Shown piece by piece: positions 12,491 to 23,690 of a stretch of 64,000 nt of DNA. The position numbers and the translations under genes are program-made. The stretch is from NCBI GenBank assembly GCA_002633025.1, contig NMRB01000171.1:189887-253886 (forward strand), written 5' to 3'. The notes beneath the pieces were generated by a model. It was not told the origin of the DNA. It saw only the letters and a list, made by a program, of their open reading frames with translations, and did no database searches. This DNA is from Notospermus geniculatus (Eukaryota > Nemertea > Pilidiophora > Heteronemertea > Lineidae). Position 1 is the first letter of the stretch; the number at the start of each line of letters is the position of its first letter.

Positions 12491-15400
12491 ATGGATCGCA
12501 CAATGAACTTTACAAATGACACCCTGATATTCGACGGATTTAACGCGACGGAACCATCAGTGGGTGCTCTGTTCGGACGTACAGGTCTTGGGTCAAACTG
12601 TCTCAAGTACCTCCTCATTTTTGTCTTCTACGGATTCGGTCTTGCGGGGAATATCTGCGCTGTGGTGATACTGTCCTCACGACGATCCGATGGTTCCATA
12701 CCACTGACTCTCCTCCGGTGTCTGGCGTGGACGGATCTCAGCGCCATCGCCACCAGCGCCGTCCTGTCCATCGTAGGGTTCTCCGGCAAAGGTGTCATCG
12801 ATATGAGACTTTACTGCCACTTTAAGGTATTCTTCAACCTCCTGATGGGATTCTTCTCGCAGTGTCTTGCCACTTGTATGGCCGTGGAGAGGTGCTTCGC
12901 CATGTCCATGCCTTTCCGGTACACACGGGTAAGTAACATGGTCACATGCGTCAAAAACAGGGCTTTTTAGTAACGAAACTTCGGACGAACACGAATTTCA
13001 ACCTTGTCCCCAGGTATCGCTTTTATGCGCCTTTAAAACCATTCCCAAGTCCCTGACACTGTGTCAAAGTTTCTGCATTCCCACAAAAAAACCGCGTTGA
13101 TCTACATTCGCTATCATCTGGTGCATGTCGGCGGTACCTGTGAAGTCAATCAGGTCAATTGTGATTTATTTTGGATTAAAATCTAAATTTAACCGTCTAC
13201 GTCATGCTATCTCTCAAAGAAGTTAGTTCTGTTAAGAAAACATGACTTGTTTTTGAACCCAGATTACTGAAGGAGGCCATCAATCTCCGTCAGACGATCA
13301 AAGCAAAACATCCATCCGTTCATCAAAACAAGTACATCAGCTTTCTTTCCCGAGCGTAACTGACGTGTTGTGGGATGGTTTCAAGGGATGGACTTTTTAA
13401 ATCGCTTTCCCGCCTGATGATCAGGAGATAGGACCTTGGCCAGCGGTGTGCGTCAGGTCCATCAGGTACCGACTATTAAAGGACCAGCTAAGGGCGATTG
13501 GTCCATGTATCGATGGCCCGCTGAGGGCAATTGCATGCTCCCCGACGGAGGCCCGCTGAGGGCGTTTCGTCCATCAGCTATCGACTCGAGCCCGACTGAG
13601 GGCGTTTGGTCGATCAGGTTTCGACTAGGTCCCGCTGAGGGCATTTCGTCCATCAACTATCGACTCGAGGCCGACTGAGGGCGTTAGGTCGATCAGGTTT
13701 CGACTAGGTCCCGCTGAGGGCGTTCCGTCCATCAGCAGCTGCTATCGACTCGAGCCCGGATGAGGGCGTTTGGTCGACCAGGTTTCGACTTGTCCCGCTG
13801 AGGGCGTTTCGTCCATCAGCTATCGACTCGAGCCCGACAGAGGGCGTTTGGTTGATCAGGTATTCTTGTCTACGCTCCGAAACGTAACTGATTATTAACC
13901 CAAATACCCCACCCAAAGCAGACGACAGCGCTGTTGACACAATATTTGGAGCACCAAACAACCCGCTTGAATCATCTGGAAACTCCTCGATTCCTGATAG
14001 GTGTTGGGCTGATGAGTGATTGGACATAGCCTATAATAAGTCAAGTCCTCCCAGGTCTTGCAGGGGCGAGGCCGGCTGCAACAGACTGACCAATAACAGT
14101 ATCATCTGGGAGGTACTCGGTCACAAAAGACAGAATCATATTCCCATTTTGGAGGGGTAGGCTATCCACTGTCAAAGAATTTTCAAGCTAAGATAAGCGC
14201 TGTTCAATTTTCCGCTTATCTTTAGCCTCAGTTCCACCTATCCCAAATTGGTGGTTTTTTTGAGACCAGGTGTAACGTTTTTCAGTGTGGCCGTTTTTCT
14301 GTGTGATTCCCATTGTTCGGAACACACTGGGAAATGAACTCGCTGTTTCTCTGTGTGTCGCCCATTGTCCAGTCGCCGCTTATTCCGTCAATCTATTGTA
14401 TTGTCACACTGGCTCACGGGCCTCACTGAAAAACGTTACACCGCGTCTTCCCCGGGCTTGAAAAAAATACGCCTCGCGCTTACACCTATTTTCAGCACAT
14501 AATACTAATTAAACTAATGAGGGCGAGCTCGCCGGGTCTAATGGGGTTTTCAAACACGGGTCTAGACAGTCACGGAAAAAATAGGTGTGCGCGCAAGAAA
14601 CCCGGGGTTCACCCGGGGTTTTGGTGGGTTTGGGATAGGTGGAAATACAGCTATTGTCAATAATTTGCAGATGAATGAATGGAATTCGAGGATCTTGGCG
14701 ATGAAGATGAACGCCGCGAGACAATCCAGTTCTAAAATAAATGTACATTATACCTCTATAAATACCTCTATTTAGACTCTTAATAACCAGTCATGCAGAT
14801 ATAGCCACATATCTTTCAATATATCGGCAAAATAACCACCGCAGTTAGGAAGGACAGCTGAGTTAATTGCATCGTATTCTGCTCATCATTTATTCTCAGT
14901 ACCATCGCTGTATCCTGCATCCGACTAGCATCCTTCCGTTTGGGATGAGGATCGGGCGGCTTCCTCTTCTTCAAGGAACTGGCAATAAATGTCCCTATAA
15001 AGTCTTCATCAGAAGGGGTAATTAGCTGTCGTTAGACGATTCGTGATACACGGATACAGTAAGCTGATTGAAACATAGCTGATACACTGATACACAGCGG
15101 ATCACTGTCTGCTGCAGGGGCGGATCCACGATTTCGGAAAAGAGGGGGCGCACTGTGCTAGAAACATTGAAATCTGCGGTGAATTTCAATGATTTGCTCG
15201 AAACTATTCCACGGTCAATTTTACAGATTTGTTGGCCGAAAGGGGGGGGGGGCGCCCCCGAATCTGCGCCTGTAAACTAGGCTACTGAAATGATACACAA
15301 ATGCACTAAAAATTGCTTCCAAGTCGCACCGCTGGGGCTGATGTGAAATTAGACTGGTCCTTTGTCCTCGCGCCCGCCCGCGTTCCGCGGTTTTTGGAGA

Positions 15401-17856
15401 TTACGCTTTTACGTATTGCGGAGCGTTTCGAGGACAGGGGACCAGAAAAATGTGACATTCGCCCTAGCGGTGCGATCGGGAACCAATCTAACCGGTGTTG
15501 ATGCGACTGATACAAGAAACACAGATATGCTGACACACAGTACACGACTGATACGTTACTGATACACTGATGATCAATCAAAGAACTGGATAACTGGAGT
15601 CCCATCTGGTTTATTTCATCACAAAACGTTGCCCGTTACATACCTTCTGGCTATTGTTGAGGGACCATTCAAAATCTCGAGCAGTATTTCTACCGCATGC
15701 ACCTGTGTTTTGATCAAACCTCCACGTTCTGATGGTTGATTTGGCAACTCATCAGACATTTTATTCGGAAAAATATCACAGTTAAATTCAGCTGGGCTAA
15801 TTTTATCCGGCCACTTAGTAGTCCATTAAACCTTATCATCCGTAGACACTGCAGGCGGGCTTTTATCTTGTTCTGAAACAACAGATCACATGTTACTTGC
15901 TCATCACTAAGGAATGAAACCTATGTTGTGGGATGAGCTGTGGAGATGGAATGATCCAGCCGGTGCCCGTCGAAGATAAAGTTCGCTATCTTTGCGCCAC
16001 CTTTTGACGTCTGGCAAAACTAGCAAGAAAACGTCTTTTGGGGGAGAGAATCCAGCATATATCAGAATATCATTTCACAAGTGATTTTGCGCCACCGTAC
16101 GTATGGGTATATTGGAACTATTCAGATGTTTCAGAATGGCAGCGGCAGCTGTGACTTGCTGGGGTCTGCTTGAAAAGAAGATTGACCCAGAACACCGCAG
16201 GGTCGGACCGTCTTTGTCTGGGCGTCTTGCACTCAGAAAGTGAAAGGTAGGCCCAGTCGGCTGTCCTTTGACCGACACCTTTTTTTTTTTTTCAGACGAT
16301 GACACCACGATTCATCCAGGCAGCCATTGTCATCTCCGGTCTCTTCACAATCGGCCTGTCCTCATTAACCTTCGCCAGTCCATCACCAGCGCACAGGGGA
16401 CTACGATGCGAAGCCAGTTGGCAGTCCACGGAGAGCTTCGATGTGATCTACTCGTTCGGGAAAGCGGTCTCGGGTCTGATGTTAAGCCTGGTCATCGTGG
16501 TGGCGAACTGCGTCACCATCATCTATCTGTTCCGGATGCAGGTTCGACAGCGGAGACTCACCCCTGATGTCATCCTGCAGAATGTCAAAGCAAGTGGGAG
16601 ACGCGATTCTAAACAGTTGAAGGCGGAGCGCCAGTTTGCCAAGATCCTTGTTGTTCTGTCCCTGGTTTGTTTGGTGTGTTGGACACCTTTCATGGTAGGT
16701 AGAGTACGGTATCGGAGAGGAGTTTTCAGGGACAGTACGTCCACCGAAGTTATCTCTCGTGCCACGGATAGTCTCCGTCAAGTCGTCAGGAGGTCCACGG
16801 ACGGAAATCCGTCGTCGACGTATTGTACGTGCTGCGGCACAGTGGCACGTCAATAGGCCTAAGCCTTGTATTATCGTTGCTCCCACAAGCTCGCCCCTAT
16901 GACCGAGCGACGCTTCGCTCGGTCATAGGGGCGAGCTTGTGGGAGCAACGATAATACAAGGCTTAGGCCTATTGACGTGCCACTGTGGCTGCGGCAGGGA
17001 GGTCATTGTGCTTTGCCTTGCATCCCTGGTGGCGGAGACGTCTTGACAGCTCGGCTGTATGCTCCACATGGCAGTAGGGTGTGGTTGCAGTGACCATTTT
17101 GACTGGTCAATGCAGTGAATGTCATACCCCCGCCAGCTTGCTAAATTTTGTACTTTTCATTTTCAGTTGATCATTGTTATCAGCGCCTCCGGAATCCAGA
17201 CATCGAAGTCCCTCGACTATTACGGTTCGTTCCTGGTGGGCCTGAACTTTGTCCTTGACCCCTATATTTACATACTCATCAAGCAGCAATACAGACAGAG
17301 GGTGACAAGCTTCTTCAAACACGTCTGCTGCTGGTTCTGCCGGTGGCGCGAGCGGGGACGCTTCAGGGATGAGATGGAATTCGAGGGTAAGGGACAGAAC
17401 GGGTAATTAAATTACGGATGATATTCAAGAAATGTTGATTACGGATAATATTCATGATTAATGGATTAAAAAAACAGCCCCTCCAACCATGTAAATATAA
17501 AACCTCTACCGCTCAGAACAAGTTCTCAGCATGATTTGGCGCGCAGACTGGTGCTGCCACCTATGTTGGATTCCGCACCCTAAACGTCAAATAAGATCAG
17601 TAGGTGCTGCCACCTATGTGGTACTCTTTCACCTAAACGTCTAATGAAACTTATCAGTATAAAGCGGACTGAATGAACATCAACAAGGCATTCAAACTGA
17701 GCATATTATGATTCAATGATCCACATTCCACTTTCAGAAACGACGTTCCGGACCAGCCTTGCCATGGACGAAAATGTGCCACACTTCAAAGACCTGGAAG
17801 AGGAATTAAAAGTTGTCTACCAAGGCAAAACGGCAGTCAAGGACAGCAAAAAATAA
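12491..17856 (+). CDS. Prostanoid-receptor-like class A GPCR, copy A
   Basis: Four exons, 12491-12928, 16296-16694, 17167-17386 and 17738-17856, give 391 aa ending at TAA. Introns are phase 0, 0 and 1. The protein has an N-terminus with three N-glycosylation sequons, TM1 with GNI, TM2 with WTDLSA, a Cys (LYCHF) before TM3, the ERC motif in MAVERCFAM, a Cys in the second extracellular loop, TM6 with CWTPF, and TM7 with NFVLDPYIYIL. The ERC variant of DRY and the DPxxYIL end of TM7 are typical of the prostanoid receptor group. The Arg that vertebrate prostanoid receptors carry nine residues before the TM7 Asp is Phe here, and the ECL2 motif is not recognisable, so the ligand is unknown. The frame is open upstream to 12425; Met 12491 is chosen because it sits directly before the sequons. 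The last exon adds an acidic, Lys-rich tail. Likely a plasma-membrane receptor. Block B encodes the same protein with one Val to Ala change in exon 4. Confidence 0.85.
13436..13870. repeat. Minisatellite in GPCR intron 1, copy A
   Basis: Alternating related units of about 37 bp, each with GAGGGCGTTT, a CATCAGCTATCGACTCGAG or GATCAGGTTTCGACTAGG segment and CCCGCTGAGGG. It produces spurious open frames on both strands. The array at 30839-31273 in block B appears to be the same, unit for unit. Confidence 0.85.
14269..14442. mobile_element. TIR element in GPCR intron 1 (block B: 31672-31845)
   Basis: Inverted ends GGTGTAACGTTTTTCAGTG and CACTGAAAAACGTTACACC, about 174 bp, non-coding. Present in both blocks. 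A second small inverted pair (CTTACACCTATTTT / AAAATAGGTGTG) lies just downstream at about 14478-14592. Confidence 0.7.
15115..15275. mobile_element. GGGGCGGATCC-ended MITE, block A (block B: 32517-32677)
   Basis: Left end GCAGGGGCGGATCCACGA, right end GAATCTGCGCCTG, with purine-rich GAGGGGGCGC near the left and GGGGCGCCCCC near the right. No coding capacity. The block B copy has a shorter G run. Confidence 0.6.
16840..16985. mobile_element. Perfect palindromic insertion in GPCR intron 2, copy A only
   Basis: 146 bp with 71 bp arms that pair without mismatch around a 4 nt loop. Ends read CAGTGGCACGTC and GACGTGCCACTG. The 8 bp CTGCGGCA precedes it (16832-16839) and recurs at 16989-16996 after three extra bases; block B has a single CTGCGGCA and no insertion. 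CAGTG-type ends with an 8 bp target duplication resemble hAT elements. Confidence 0.85.
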
Positions 17857-19665
17857 CTCTATGATGATGGGCCCCTTTTTCCAGTTTCTTTATGTAGGCC
17901 CTAGATTCGTAGCTTTAAGATTGTCTCTGTCAAACAATAGTGGAAAAAACTTTTAAACAATGTGATGTTAAGACTAAGAGGCAGATTGTGGAAAGATGGC
18001 CAACAGAGAAGCCATTTTCATGTTGTATGTCAACTGATATCGATCAAACATTAAACCAGGTACATGTGTGGGTACAGTGATGACCTGAAGAATTCAATGT
18101 TGACAGCTATTCATGTGGAGGGTCAGGTAATGAGGGAAAATCTGCACCTGGAGGATTTCAAATGCTTAAAGTAAAGTTTGTATAGATCTGGACCAGTTTC
18201 CCTGAAGATCCTTCACATGCTTACTTATTTATTACCAGTAGATATTATCATTATTCAGGATGTACAAAGGCAAATGAAACTAGAATTTAAGAAATTTGCT
18301 TATCAGCAAATTTTGATGTTCAGCATACATTGTAGTAGGGCTAGATAAATACGCCACCTGGGGACTTGAGGTATGCATTGCAGTGGCGGTGAGTGTGTTA
18401 CTGAGGTACAAGAAGCACAGACCCCGATAATAACACACAGTCAACCTGAACATGAGTCAGGAAACTGAAGTGGTTCAAGGCTATTCTAGGCAAGCATATA
18501 TGTGACCCAGTCACTTCTACTTGATGAAAAACTTACATGTAGGGCCTACACAAACAGACAGAAATACTTGGCTATTTAGTTGACTCCGACAATATACAAA
18601 CACCATTTCTCCAAAGGACACATGCACTTGACACCATTTTGAGCTTCCTGAATACAAAGGAGGCCACATGACCTCGTTTGTAACATCTCTGATTAATGGC
18701 CTAAATTCCACTGTGGAGCTGAATCGGGACACTGTGAGCAAAAATGACCCTCAAAAGTCACTTTAGGATTAAAAACATTTGAAACTGACGACTTTCAGAC
18801 CTGGATAATCACACAACAAACATATATTGAGAATTTGGGTCGAATTCATTCAGCCGTTTGGCTTGGAGCCTCGCTGACTCGAAAAGTTAGAAAGTTACAA
18901 GGAATTCGTGAGAAATCAATATGTTCAGCACACTGGTGGTGTGCTGAACATAATNNNNNNNNNNNNNNNNNNNNNNNNNNNNNNNNNNNNNNNNAAATTT
19001 GGTGCATTCGTGCAGGGTGCCTAGATATATCTTCACACCAAATCACAACACTCTATGTCAAATAGCAATGAAATGTGCCACCAAACAGTGAATTTTGAAC
19101 TTTGACCTCTGTGACCTTGAAAAGTAGGTCAAATCAAAAACCCGGGATTTATGTGATGAAGTCTCATCAGAGGAACCCACCATAAAAGTTTCGTGGTTCT
19201 AGCTAACCGCGTTCAGGAGTTACGGCCGAAAGAAGGTTTTCACAAAGCGCCCCCTACAGGCCAGAGTGTACAAGCAGCAGCGCTAAGTTTCGGTCCAGAG
19301 ATAGTTTTTACCATAGGGTACCTGTACACCAAATTTCAAGTTTGTAACCCAAGCGGTTTAGAAACGTGCCACCCCTGTTAACGACGACGGACGACGACGA
19401 CGGACGACGGACGACACACCATGGGAGAAGCTCACCTCACAGAGGTGAGCTAAAAATGAAGGGCAAATAAAGAATCTGGATATATGCACAGGCAACTCTG
19501 CCAGCTCCATGCACAGAATGTTCTGTTAAATCTCGCAATAACACAAAGAAGTACCTCCACATTGTGTGTTTTCACCGGTAAGTGGTCAGATTCCTCTGCA
19601 TTCAAGTGTCACTTCACTTCAGCTATGGTCACTGTTCATATCAGCAAATTTCAGCCAATTTTTGG
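17857..19665. other. Region between GPCR copy A and NUDCD3 copy A
   Basis: No exon-like frame seen. From about 18275 to 19455 it is unrelated to the matching part of block B. It contains a short inverted repeat (TTCAGCACAC...GTGTGCTGAA, about 18922-18950) against a 40 bp gap, then a dispersed repeat ending in GACGACGG runs and GAGCTCACC/GGTGAGCT-type termini. Confidence 0.5.
18995..19455. repeat. Dispersed repeat of the AGCTCACC/GGTGAGCT family (partial)
   Basis: Begins at the gap edge and ends in AGCTCACCTCACAGAGGTGAGCT after a GACGACGG run. It shares blocks such as GTGACCTTGAAAAGTAGGTC, in inverse orientation, with the long member at 46176-47256. Only in block A. Confidence 0.65.
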
Positions 19666-20180
19666 TCACGTCCCACCAGGTGCTACTGTGAATTTAGAAG
19701 GATCGAATTTCTGTCCTTTAAAAGGTGAACCCTCTGCATCCCAAGCTTTCTCCAGCATTGAATGCACCTTCTGAAAAAGACAGATAGAAGAGGTCACCCT
19801 CCGTCATCAACTAAATGACTCCTGACAAGACGAACACTAAAACAGGCTATTAAACAAAAGAATAAAGAAGATATGCCTCACTTGTTCATGACTTTGTGGC
19901 TTCCCAAGTCTCTTCTGTTGTTCATTGTACATCATCTCATGGATCTTGGCCTGTGCTTCATCATCAAGATCAGTCATCGGACGACTAGCATCGATTTTCC
20001 TCACGTTTATCTTCTCTTCTGATACCATCAAAGCCTCCCACCATCTTTCTTGAACTTTTTCAAGATTCACCTGACAAAAAAACAAGTCACAGCTGCAGCA
20101 GATGTAAGACTGAAGATCACTCTTAGACATCCTTTCGAAAATCAACAAGGAACTAGAACAATCCATTACAAAACCTCCAG

Positions 20181-20302
20181 GGCTGACCGCACACAAAGGC
20201 CAATTGTGCTTTCGGTGCCTATTGGCAGTTTACCGTAGTTAATAGGAAAATGCGTTATAAGTAACTGCCGATAGCACTATCGGACTTTCTGTGCAGTTGG
20301 CC
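20181..20302. mobile_element. Small TIR element in NUDCD3 copy A intron, absent from block B
   Basis: Inserted between CCTCCAG and ATCCACTT, which are adjacent in block B. Imperfect inverted ends GGCTGACCGCACACAAAG and CTTTCTGTGCAGTTGGCC, flanked by the trinucleotide CAG on each side, which suggests a 3 bp target duplication as in PIF/Harbinger-type elements. Confidence 0.65.
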
Positions 20303-21095
20303 CAGATCCACTTGTTGACCTGAATCTGAGATTGTGCTAAAATAGGAGCAGTCTGTTGGCCTAGAATCAGCATTTACCTTGTAGTTGGCAGGGTGGTTTG
20401 AATTGGACTGATGACAAAACTCAAGAAACAACTCAAATCGAGGTTCAAACTCACATGAACATGTTCACCCGGGACAAGTGTCCACATCGACTCTTCTTTG
20501 TTGATGTCCCACATCAGGTCATCGTCCATCAGAACCTTCCATTCTGACCCATCTCGATGGGATACTTTTAGATGTTTCTTCTGTATGATAACCTGGACAT
20601 CTTTCCCTTTTACAATGTTCTTTGGCACCTGAAAAGATCGACCAAATATAAGTCTTCAATACAGCAATGAGGAAGGCAACAGGTAAACCGAATCACTGCA
20701 ATGCCAATCAGCAGATGATTTTCTTGCAGGAGAGAAATCCGCTGATCGAATTCCAAGTAACTCAAACTGACCCCAGAACATTTGGCCTCACAGGTGAACC
20801 ATTTGACTCCCCATTCATCAGCATCTAAGGTGGTCACAACTTACTTGTACTCGTACATCCACTTCCGTTATCATCTGTGACCAAGAGTAATTGTCCCTCA
20901 TTGCACCATTGTAACTTTCTGGGTTTGCTTGATAAACTTTCTGTTTTCTGAAATGATGTTTTGATAGAAACAAACACTGGCAGCTGACGTGATATGCAGA
21001 TCTCTCACAGTGGGATGATCTGAATGCAAAGAACTAAGGTGACACATGTAATATGTCTCTAGTTTTTTGGCCGATTCATAATGAACTTCTCATAT

Positions 21096-21428
21096 GTGAC
21101 CCTCCACCACCAAACCAGTCGCATGTCAGTCTTTAGCTTGGCAGGTTGAGACCAAGGCCGGGTTGCATCAGCTATGCTCAAAGTTAAGTTCGAGGTTGCC
21201 CTCAACTAAATAATATGATTTGCCATTAGAATTTGCGGTTGAGAACGACTTCAAGGTTCGCTTGAGAACAAAATCGACCTCAAGTATGACTGGTGCAACC
21301 GGGCCTAAATGTTGTCGGTCTGTTATGAAATCTGAAATAATCTATTTCTTCCTCTTCTGGTGTCATCTTCAGTTTATTGCGGCTCACCTTCTGAGCGACA
21401 TGCGACTGGTTTGGTAGTGGAGGGTCAC
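21096..21428. mobile_element. MITE with nested second MITE, absent from block B
   Basis: Outer ends GTGACCCTCCACCACCAAAC and GTTTGGTAGTGGAGGGTCAC (arms about 32 bp, one mismatch), flanked by ATAT duplicates. Block B keeps the uninterrupted site (CTTCTCATATTTCATAC near 37961-37972). Inside, at about 21156-21306, a second inverted pair (GGCCGGGTTGCATCAG / CTGGTGCAACCGGGCC) marks a nested element. Lies in the NUDCD3 intron between exons 4 and 5. Confidence 0.85.
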
Positions 21429-22028
21429 ATATTTCATACAAAACAAGTTCAAATTACTTTGTCAATTCAGGATCATTATCTTCCTCATCTCCATCCATCT
21501 TCTCAGATGACTTTTTCTCTTTCTTCGTCTTTTCCTTCTCTATATTAGCACCGGATTTATCAGCAACATTGCTCTTCTCACTTTGATGACTGGCCGCCAC
21601 AGCAGCTTCATCTTTCTCAGCTGGGATCTCAACTGTTTTGGCAACTGGAGGAGTCTCACCAGACCCTGAAGAAAAGTAGTCTTCAGCATCACAGCATTCA
21701 CCAACATATAAGCAGATGGAAAAGAAGAGAACTATAGCTTCAGTCAAGAGAACATCTGTGTCCATAATTGGAGACAAAACGTGGGTTCTTTTAGACAGAT
21801 ATCCCAGCACAGACCATTGTTGTAACACTAAAAGTATTGCAGTAAATCTTAAGCATACCTGAGAATTTTACCTCAGGTTTTTGCTTCTCCTTTTCTTGCC
21901 TCTCTTCTCGCTTTGCTGCCATTGTCTCATATTTTTTGTATGCCTAGAAACAAAAGAAAATCAACTGTCAGTTTACAGTGAATTTTCTTCAGCCTTGAAT
22001 TTCGACACATCTACTTCCCATTCTGAAG

Positions 22029-22470
22029 ACAGGAACATTAACAATGAAATGGTCCATGGACCATGTGCTCACCTGTGGGAGAATGTCCCAGAAGAAAAGA
22101 TTGTGTGTTCAAGTGTATGCCTATTTTTACAGCTATTGCTAAAATTTCAGTCCCAACGAACGTCACGTGTGGCCACCAGGTGGCCATCTTGAAAAATAGA
22201 ATTTTTGACATCTGTGACCTAGACAGGAGAACAGTTTGTTCACAAATACCACTTGTATTCATTGTATTCAGAAATTGTACTCCTTCTGGACGTGCCATCA
22301 CCTGGGTTTATGTCATTGACTGATAATACTGATCACACCATAAAATACTTCTTGGTATGTTCAGCTTTAACTTTTCTGTACCTCAACATTGACCATGAGA
22401 GTCACAGTTTCACACTTAACCATGGAGACTTATCACAGAGGTGAGCACAATGGCCCTGGCCATTTCATTT
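22029..22470. repeat. Dispersed repeat at the right end of block A
   Basis: Begins with AATGGTCCATGGACCATGTGCTCACC and ends near GGTGAGCACAATGGCC followed by CATTTCATTTTGTCAG. These are the terminal sequences of the 46176-47256 element in inverted order. It replaces the sequence that in block B leads to NUDCD3 exon 2. Confidence 0.65.
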
Positions 22471-22925
22471 TGTCAGTAAAATAGAATGCTTGGACTTCCT
22501 AGGCCTTCCTTCCTTCACTTCCTTCCTGCAACTACTGGCGCCTCCTAACCTGGCGGAGATAACCATAACTAGGTCAAGTGACCAACGTTTTGGCATGTGT
22601 AGATGATGAACGTAGGCCTACATGTACAAAAATTAGGTCAATATGTTAACCAATTCAGGTCTTATGAACAAAAACATAAAAGTATTAATATCTCAGCAAC
22701 GCCATCTATTATTTTAGTTTTGAGCCAGACGTTCTGTAGATACATCCTGGTAATAAGCACTGCGAAGGAATTTTAAAAAAATAACCGACAGGGCTCATCT
22801 ACAGTAAAAACTGATTTTCAGGAAGGCGATCGCAGCGCCCCCTTTTATCTTAATCACAGTGCCGACAACATCCAATCAAATTCCACCCTGTTTTCTAAAA
22901 GCCACAGGGTTGAATAAATTCCGCT
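22471..22925. other. Spacer without recognised features
   Basis: No exon-like open frame, RNA gene or clear repeat seen between the dispersed repeat and the AAATAATG field. Confidence 0.4.
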
Positions 22926-23690
22926 TTGGCGTGCCATACAACTGCCTCACTGCGCAAACAATCTGCGCATATAATTTTTCGGGCTGATTTGCCGTGGTGG
23001 TTTTCATTATTTGAAAATAATGAAACTTGGTGGTTTTCATGGTTTGTAAATAATGCATTTGAGTTTGGAAATGATTGTTTATTCGGTTTGAATGGTTTGG
23101 AAACAATGAAAATGCGCCAATTCAATTATATTCAAATAATGAAAATGCGCCATTTCAATTATTTGGAAATAATTTTGTCAAATAATTTAATTCCCACATG
23201 GCACCCCATATGCCATGTGGGAATTAAATTATTTGAATTATTTCATGGTTTGGAAATAAAGTGTTTACGTGATGTAGTCCTTAATTATTTGCAGATAATG
23301 GATATTATACCTTTTCCTGGTTAGTAAATAATGAAAATACACAGTTTTTATTCTTTGCAAATAATGAATTGTGCGATGTCATTATTTGCAACTAATGATA
23401 TCAAGAGTTCCAAATTATTTGCAAATAATTTCATTGTGTGTTTTCTTGATTTGTAAACAATGGCAATGAACAGTTTTATGATTTGGAAATAATTTATTTT
23501 GCTGCTGGATTGTTTGGAAATAATGTAACATCACAAATTATATTATTTGAAACAATAAATTTACAAGAAAATTATGATTTGAAAGAAAGTTTTCATCTAA
23601 GTTACATTATTACCAAATAAATGGATTATATCAAATAACTTTCTCAAATAATTTAATTCCCACATGGCACCTCATAGGAGACAACGTCAG
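22926..23690. repeat. AT-rich field of repeated AAATAATG / ATTATTTGCAAATAAT motifs
   Basis: Roughly 750 bp in which TTGGAAATAATG, TTGCAAATAATG or their complements recur about every 20-40 bp. It includes a hairpin at 23178-23236 with 26 bp arms (outer bases TCAAATAATTTAATTCCCAC) around a 7 nt loop; one arm recurs near 23643-23670. Spurious frames cross it on both strands. No coding match recognised. Confidence 0.75.

Larger units (their letters stand above)
19666..21943 (-). pseudogene. NUDCD3: NUDCD3 copy A, exons 3-8 only (5'-truncated duplicate)
   Basis: Exons 21943-21859, 21665-21458, 20947-20845, 20628-20455, 20070-19882 and 19770-19666 correspond one for one, with equal lengths, to exons 3-8 of the complete gene at 36.3-39.1 kb. 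They keep the CS domain (VPKNIVKG, WDINKEESMWTLVPGEHVH, VNLEKVQERWWEAL) and the C-terminal end KFTVAPGGT. No frameshift or stop is visible. The first two exons (63 codons, the NUDC N-terminal domain) are absent: block A ends about 90 bp upstream of exon 3 and runs into a dispersed repeat. Unless a new first exon exists in the 22-26 kb spacer this copy cannot make normal NUDCD3. It may also be an allelic piece in an unresolved assembly. Confidence 0.85.
9483..22036. repeat. Duplicated block A (GPCR + NUDCD3 exons 3-8)
   Basis: Direct repeat of 26629-38574 (block B), offset about 17.15-17.4 kb. Homology begins in GGCTGGGGATAGGACAGGAG and ends in CTGAAGACAGGAACATT. Identity is very high from about 11.6 to 15.6 kb, lower elsewhere, and broken by insertions in one copy or the other. 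The segments 18275-19455 (A) and 35559-36108 (B) are not alignable. Both copies carry a complete GPCR gene; only block B joins the first two NUDCD3 exons. Confidence 0.95.

Noticed and set aside
13436-14027. Open frames on both strands (80, 64 and 107 codons) over the GPCR intron 1 minisatellite, repeated in block B
   Set aside because: Produced by the repeat unit reading open in several frames; repetitive content and location inside an intron argue against genes.
16482-16886. 134-codon minus-strand frame opposite GPCR exon 2
   Set aside because: Antisense shadow of a well-supported exon.
22926-23324. 132-codon plus-strand frame and 76-codon minus-strand frames over the AAATAATG field
   Set aside because: Their sequences are translations of the repeated motif, with no family resemblance or splice context.
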